Shown here piece by piece: positions 58,287 to 64,000 of a stretch of DNA of 64,000 nucleotides. The position numbers were made by a program, and so were the translations under genes. The notes under the pieces are model-generated. The model was not told where the DNA came from. It was given only the letters and a program-made list of their open reading frames with translations, and ran no database searches. The stretch comes from Rhodoferax sp. (GTDB lineage Bacteria > Pseudomonadota > Gammaproteobacteria > Burkholderiales > Burkholderiaceae_C), in NCBI GenBank assembly GCA_024235935.1, contig JACKLL010000004.1:1-64000 (forward strand). Reading direction: 5' to 3'. Numbering within the stretch: position 1 is the stretch's first letter; each line of letters begins with the position of its first letter.

Positions 58287-59142
58287 GGGAGCCCCCCGCG
58301 GGCATGTAGCGGCCGCGCAGAGCGTCGACCAGGTCCATCAGGTCGGCCTGCAACTGCGCGAAGCCGCCGTGCGGCTCGCGCGTGACCTCGTCCATGTACA
58401 AGCGCTTGTTCACCTCGATCTGCAGGCTGTGCCGGCCCGCGGCGGGATCGGAATAGGCGCGCACCAGTTCCACGCCCTTGAACGGGTCGTTGACCTTGAC
58501 CGAGTAGCCGCGACCTGCCAGCAGGTCGCGCACGAAGGTCGTCAATGCCGGATCGCAGGTGCTGCCGTCGCGGTCGCCGAGCACGATGTCCGCATGCGCC
58601 ACACCGGGGCCCGCCACGCCGATGGCGCCGCTGACCGCATTCATCGAGTGGCAGTTCAGGTGCACCGAGACCCCGAAGGCGGCATGCGCCGCGTCGATCA
58701 GCCCCCGCAGGGCCGCGTGGTACGGCTGGTGGTAGCGGCGCACCCGTGCGCGCACCTCGTCGACCGACAGCTTGCGGTCGTAGATCGCCTGCCCTTCACC
58801 GACCAGGCGCCAGATCAGCGACTTGCCCAGCCGCTCCTTGCCGCTGGGCACATGCGCATCGGGCCAATGGCCGTCTTGCAGCAGCGCGAGGTCGATGTCG
58901 GCGGCATGCCGGTTCGGGTCGAGGTAGGTGCGCGGGAATTGCGCCGCCAGCAGCGGCACACCGCGTTCGGTGGCTGGCATGTACAGCGTATCGACAAAGC
59001 AGTCTTCCCCGTCGCGCAAGGCCCAGGTATCGGCTGCGGCAGCGAAGTCCGCCGGAAAGCGATGGCCCGAATGGGGCGAGTCCAGCACCAGCGGGGTCTC
59101 GGGCACTTGCGGTCCGTGAACGATCAGGATGTCGGGATTCAT
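58279..59142 (-). CDS. N-formylglutamate amidohydrolase-like protein
   Basis: A 287-residue member of the FGase family, which hydrolyse N-formyl-L-glutamate in histidine degradation. The N-terminal VLDSPHSGHRFP block, FPRTYLDPNRH and YHQPYHAAL near the middle, VHLNCHSMN and the C-terminal LQIEVNKRLYMDE fit the family. No hut genes are in the window, so a histidine role is not supported. With the M14 deacylase it could process N-acyl or N-formyl amino-acid derivatives; this is inference. Confidence 0.88.
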   Translation of the reverse strand: MNPDILIVHGPQVPETPLVLDSPHSGHRFPADFAAAADTWALRDGEDCFVDTLYMPATERGVPLLAAQFPRTYLDPNRHAADIDLALLQDGHWPDAHVPSGKERLGKSLIWRLVGEGQAIYDRKLSVDEVRARVRRYHQPYHAALRGLIDAAHAAFGVSVHLNCHSMNAVSGAIGVAGPGVAHADIVLGDRDGSTCDPALTTFVRDLLAGRGYSVKVNDPFKGVELVRAYSDPAAGRHSLQIEVNKRLYMDEVTREPHGGFAQLQADLMDLVDALRGRYMPAGGSHG

Positions 59143-59344
59143 GGCGGCAGGCGGCCCCGCCCGATAAATCGCTGGCGGCGCCCGAGGTGGACATGCACCG
59201 CATCGTAGCCGATCGACGGGCCTGGAAATTGCATGCGTGCAGACCCGGGCATACCCTGATGGCCGAACAGGGTGTGGCTGCTAGCATGATCCGTCGGGGC
59301 CCACCCGTGCACCAGCCCGGAGCACGCGAGTCCACCTACAGGAG

Positions 59345-61141
59345 ATGAAGATGCAAGAACGCGAATTGCGTGGTCTGATCGAGGAAGTCCGCGATGGAAA
59401 CCTGCCGCGCAGGTCCTTCATCCAGCACATGGTGGGCCTGGGCCTGACCGCGCCGATGGCCGCGATGATGCTTTCGCACTCGGGCATTGCGATGGCACAA
59501 ACGGCCTCCAGCTACAAGCCGACCAAGCGTGGTGGCGGCGGCACCCTCAAGCTGCTGTGGTGGCAGGGCGCCACACTGCTCAACCCCCACTTCGCCGTTG
59601 GCACCAAGGACCAAGAAGGTGCGCGCATCTTCTATGAGCCCCTCGCGGCCTGGGACCCGGATGGCAACCTGTTCCCGGTGCTCGCAGCCGAGATCCCGAC
59701 GCGCGAAAATGGCGGCCTGGCCGCAGATGGCAAGTCCGTCACCTGGAAGCTCAAGCGCGGCGTCACCTGGCATGACGGCGCCCCCTTCACCGCAGATGAC
59801 TGCATGTTCAACTGGGAGTATGCCAAGGACCCGGCCACGGCCGCGGTATCGATCGGCAGCTACAAGGATGTGGTGGTCGAGAAGATCGACTCGCATACCA
59901 TCAAGGTCATCTTCAGCAAACCGACGCCGTTCTGGGCCGATGCCTTCGTCGGTACCCGCGGCATGCTGATTCCCAAGCACCTGTTCGGCCCCTATGCCGG
60001 CGGCAAATCGCGCGATGCGCCCAACAACCTCAAGCCGGTCGGCACCGGGCCGTACAAGTTCGCCGATTTCAAGCCGGGCGACATGGTGCGCGGGGTCATC
60101 AACACCGGTTACCACATGCCCAACCGTCCCTATTTCGATGCGATCGAGATGAAGGGTGGCGGCGATGCCGCGTCGGCCGCCCGCGCGGTGCTGCAGACCG
60201 GCGAATACGACTACGCCTGGAACCTGCAGGTCGAGGACGAGGTGCTCAAGAAGATGGAGGCCGGCGGCAAGGGCAAGGTCTCGATCACCGCTGGCGGCAA
60301 CATCGAGTTCATCCAGCTCAACCAGGCTGATCCGAACACCGAGGTCGACGGCGAGCGCGCCAACCCCAAGAGCAAGCACCCGATCTTCAGCGACCCGGCC
60401 GTGCGCAGCGCGATGGCGATGCTGATCGACCGCAAGAGCGTGCAGGACTTCATCTACGGCCGCGCCGGCATCGCGACCGGCAACTTCCTCAACGCGCCGC
60501 CCCGGTTCCGTTCGCCCAACACCAAGTGGGAATTCAACATCGACAAGGCGGCCGCCACGCTGGAGGCCGCAGGCTGGAAAAAAGGCAGCGACGGCGTGCG
60601 CGAGAAAGGCGGCAAGAAGCTCAAGTTCGTGTTCCAGACGTCGATCAACGGTCCGCGCCAGAGCACCCAGGCCATCATCAAGCAGGCCTGCCAGAAGGCC
60701 GGCGTCGAGCTCGAACTCAAGTCGGTCACCGCATCGGTCTTCTTCTCGTCCGACGTCGCCAATCCCGACACCTACGGCAAGTTCTGGTGCGACATGCAGA
60801 TGTACACGACCACGATGACGCAGCCGGATGCCGAGCAGTTCATGGACCAGTACACCTCGTCGGAGGTATCCGCCAAGGCCAACAAATGGCAGGGGCGCAA
60901 TATCTGCCGCTGGACCAATGCCGAATACGACAAGATCTATGGGGAGGCCCAGAACGAGCTCGACCCGGTCAAGCGGGCGGCGCTGTTCATCCGCATGAAC
61001 GACCTGGTCTGCAACGACCATGCCGTCATCCCGGTGGTGTGGCGTCCGCGCGCCTCGGGCACCAACCTCAAGCTCAATGCCCCGCTGTCGGGCTGGGACA
61101 ACGACCTGTGGAAACTGATGGACTGGTACCGGGAGACCTGA
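59345..61141 (+). CDS. oligopeptide-type ABC transporter binding protein (family 5), Tat-exported
   Basis: Periplasmic binding protein of the SBP_bac_5 family, 598 residues. A Tat signal is visible, PRRSFIQ (residues 21-27, twin arginine at 22-23) followed by a hydrophobic stretch to AMAQ (about 48-51), so it is probably exported folded. The family blocks (GGTLKLLWWQG, ADDCMFNWEYA, VGTGPYKF, AAATLEAAGW) are present. ATG 59345 has AGGAGA just before; ATG 59351 is an alternative. It begins an operon with two permeases and an ATPase and faces the hydrolase genes on the other strand. Confidence 0.93.
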   Translation: MKMQERELRGLIEEVRDGNLPRRSFIQHMVGLGLTAPMAAMMLSHSGIAMAQTASSYKPTKRGGGGTLKLLWWQGATLLNPHFAVGTKDQEGARIFYEPLAAWDPDGNLFPVLAAEIPTRENGGLAADGKSVTWKLKRGVTWHDGAPFTADDCMFNWEYAKDPATAAVSIGSYKDVVVEKIDSHTIKVIFSKPTPFWADAFVGTRGMLIPKHLFGPYAGGKSRDAPNNLKPVGTGPYKFADFKPGDMVRGVINTGYHMPNRPYFDAIEMKGGGDAASAARAVLQTGEYDYAWNLQVEDEVLKKMEAGGKGKVSITAGGNIEFIQLNQADPNTEVDGERANPKSKHPIFSDPAVRSAMAMLIDRKSVQDFIYGRAGIATGNFLNAPPRFRSPNTKWEFNIDKAAATLEAAGWKKGSDGVREKGGKKLKFVFQTSINGPRQSTQAIIKQACQKAGVELELKSVTASVFFSSDVANPDTYGKFWCDMQMYTTTMTQPDAEQFMDQYTSSEVSAKANKWQGRNICRWTNAEYDKIYGEAQNELDPVKRAALFIRMNDLVCNDHAVIPVVWRPRASGTNLKLNAPLSGWDNDLWKLMDWYRET

Positions 61142-61179
61142 TCCGCCAACGCTGACCCACCCAACGCGCAAGAACGTCC

Positions 61180-62139
61180 GTGGGACCCTACATTCTGCGG
61201 CGCCTGCTGCTGATGGTGCCCAGCCTGCTGGGCATCAGCGTGGTGCTGTTCACTGTGCTGGCACTGGCACCGGGTGACCCGTTCGAGGAACTGGCCACCA
61301 ATCCCAATGTACCGGCCGAGGTGCGCGAGATGCTGCGCGCCAAGTTCGGGCTGGACGACCCGGTCTGGCAGCGCTATTTCCACTGGCTCACTGCCATGCT
61401 GCGGGGAGACTGGGGTTTTTCGTTCATCAGCCGGGTCGATGTCGACCAGCTGATCCTGCAGCGGGTCCCGGTCACGCTGACCATCATCGGTGCGTCGCAG
61501 CTGGTGGCGCTGGCGATCGCGCTGCCGGTGGGCATCTACTCGGCCACCCGCCCCTATTCGCTGTTCGACCAAGTCGCGAACACGCTGGCCTTCATCGGCT
61601 TCTCGCTGCCGACCTTCTTCACCGGCATCCTGTTCATCCTGCTTTTCTCGATCACGCTGGACTGGCTGCCCTTCGTCTACCGCGCCGACATCCAGGCCAG
61701 TGGCTGGCAGTGGTGGTGGGAGCACCTCAAGCAGTCCATCATGCCGGTCATGGTGCTGGGGCTGTTCCAGGGTGCGAGCTGGACGCGCTACGTGCGATCG
61801 GCCGTGCTCGACGTGATCCGCCTCGACTACGTCACCACCGCCCGCAGCAAGGGCCTGGCCGAGCGGGTCGTGGTGCTCAAGCATGCGGTGCGCAACGGCC
61901 TGATTCCGGTCGTGACGCTGGTGGCGCTGCAGATGCCGGCGGTGTTCGGCGGCGCCATCGTGACCGAACAGATCTTCCGCGTGCCCGGCATCGGCTCGCT
62001 GCTGATCGACGCCATCCAGCGCAACGACACACCGGTCATCATGGCCGTGACCTTCGTGCTGGCGATCCTGGTCATCCTCTTCAACCTGCTTGCCGACCTG
62101 CTGTATGGCGTCCTCGACCCCCGCATCACCTACCGCTGA
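61180..62139 (+). CDS. oligopeptide-type ABC permease (DppB-like)
   Basis: First membrane subunit, 319 residues with six hydrophobic segments and the family blocks LRRLLLMVPSLLGIS at the N-terminus, LGLDDP-type KFGLDDPVWQRYFHW, GDWGFS and the EAA-type loop with TTARSKGLAERVVVLKHAVRNGLIP (contact to the ATPase). Start is GTG 61180. It overlaps the next permease gene by 35 bases. Confidence 0.95.
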   Translation: MGPYILRRLLLMVPSLLGISVVLFTVLALAPGDPFEELATNPNVPAEVREMLRAKFGLDDPVWQRYFHWLTAMLRGDWGFSFISRVDVDQLILQRVPVTLTIIGASQLVALAIALPVGIYSATRPYSLFDQVANTLAFIGFSLPTFFTGILFILLFSITLDWLPFVYRADIQASGWQWWWEHLKQSIMPVMVLGLFQGASWTRYVRSAVLDVIRLDYVTTARSKGLAERVVVLKHAVRNGLIPVVTLVALQMPAVFGGAIVTEQIFRVPGIGSLLIDAIQRNDTPVIMAVTFVLAILVILFNLLADLLYGVLDPRITYR

Positions 62140-63033
62140 CGCCCCGGCGCGGCGCGGCGAAGGCACCTCGCCGTGGCGCGAGGCCTGGCGGCGCTTCCGG
62201 CGCCACCGGCTCGCCGTGATCAGCCTCTGGGTGCTGGCGCTGATGGCACTCATGGTGATCTTCGGCCCCTACATCTGGAAGGTGCCGATCAACGAGATCG
62301 ACTTCAGCGCGCGGCTGGCCAAGCCGTCGCTGGCGCACCCGATGGGCACCGACACGCTGGGGCAGGACATCTTTGCGCGCATCCTGTATGGTGGTCGGAT
62401 CTCGCTGGCGGTCGGTCTGTCGGCCATGCTGATCGCGATCTTCGTCGGTGTCGTCGTCGGCGCGATCTCCGGCATTTCGCGCGGCCCGGTCGACACGGCG
62501 CTGATGTGGCTGACCGACCTGTTTCTGGCGTTGCCGCAGCTGCCGCTGCTGCTGCTGGTGATCTACCTGTTCCGCGACAGCCTCAAGTCGGTGTTCGGAC
62601 CTGAAGGCGGCGTCTTCATCCTGATCGTGGTCGTCATCGGGGCATTCCGCTGGATGCCGGTGGCGCGGCTGGTACGGGCGCAGTTCTTCTCGCTGCGCGA
62701 GAAGGAATACGTGGAGGCCGCGCGCGCGCTCGGTGCCTCGGTGCCGCGCCAGGTGATGCGCCACATCATGCCCAACGCCATGGGCCCGGTCATCGTGGCG
62801 GCCACCGTCGACGTGGCCGCGGCCATCATCGCGGAGTCGACACTGTCCTTTCTCGGACTGGGTTTCCCACCCGACATTCCGTCCTGGGGCCGCATCCTGT
62901 TCGACAGCAAGGACCACCTGGACATCGCCCCGCACTGGGCGCTGTTCCCTGGCCTCGCCATCTTCCTGGCCGTGCTGACCATCAGCTTCATTGGCGACGG
63001 GCTGCGCGACGCGCTCGATCCGCGCAAGGTTCT

Positions 63034-63037
<4 letters not shown>
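62105..63037 (+). CDS. oligopeptide-type ABC permease (DppC-like)
   Basis: Second membrane subunit, about 310 residues with six hydrophobic segments. The blocks HPMGTDTLGQDIFARILYGGRISLAVG and AARALGASVPRQVMRHIMPNAMGP (EAA loop) are typical. ATG 62105 is preferred; an ATG at 62090 is also possible. The stop overlaps the start of the ATPase gene (ATGA). Confidence 0.95.

Positions 63038-64000
<963 letters not shown>

Noticed and set aside
61142..62253. Antisense frame over the DppB-like permease
   Set aside because: Rich in His, Gln and Arg, no family blocks; the sense frame is an intact permease.

Overview
The window is GC-rich, densely coding bacterial DNA. The gene content (tripartite tricarboxylate transporter, XdhA/XdhB/XdhC, PuuD-type urate oxidase, MaeB, TRAP and BMP-type ABC transporters) points to a metabolically versatile betaproteobacterium of the order Burkholderiales. 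I cannot name the family or genus from sequence alone. No rRNA, tRNA, prophage or CRISPR array was seen. About 60 genes are supported; both edges cut a gene (an SDR oxidoreductase on the left, a DppD-like ATPase on the right).

Layout. 0-8 kb: partial SDR, PAP2 phosphatase with a 56-aa membrane protein, PLDc_N-type small protein, YceH, an unidentified protein, an orphan defence-like protein, a second SDR, and tctB-tctA without tctC. 8-17 kb: small hypothetical, 6-phosphofructokinase of the PPi-like branch, YdcF-like protein, CorC/HlyC-type membrane protein, ApaH, RhlE-like helicase, YpfJ-like metallopeptidase, pyroglutamyl peptidase, Dcd. 17-45.6 kb: a large purine salvage and degradation region. 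45.6-51.2 kb: aldehyde dehydrogenase, MaeB, TPMT-type methyltransferase, DUF808 protein. 51.3-56.3 kb: FCD regulator, enolase-superfamily enzyme and TRAP transporter. 56.4-64 kb: voltage-gated-type K+ channel with a zinc ribbon, an M14-type deacylase and N-formylglutamate amidohydrolase, facing a Tat-exported oligopeptide-type ABC transporter.

The purine region reads as a near-complete route. A BMP/PnrA-type ABC importer (ATPase, two permeases, two binding proteins) brings in nucleosides. Adenosine deaminase, guanine deaminase and an 8-oxoguanine deaminase feed xanthine and urate. XdhAB with its maturation factor XdhC makes urate. PuuD, UraH, an UraD-AllC fusion and PuuE take urate to allantoin, allantoate and ureidoglycine/ureidoglycolate. 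An M20 hydrolase and a glycerate kinase sit where the last steps would be expected. A LysR gene stands between the importer and xdhAB; a GntR/FCD gene with a perfect 16-bp palindrome stands between uraH and puuE, and the palindrome's 8-bp core recurs ahead of puuD. An IS110-family element lies inside the region, and its upstream flank folds into nested hairpins that could be the bridge RNA known from this family.

The least explained items are the IS110 flank RNA, the orphan defence-like protein at 3.8-4.7 kb, the UraD-AllC fusion, a binding protein with two compensating frameshifts, and the channel/hydrolase group near 57 kb.
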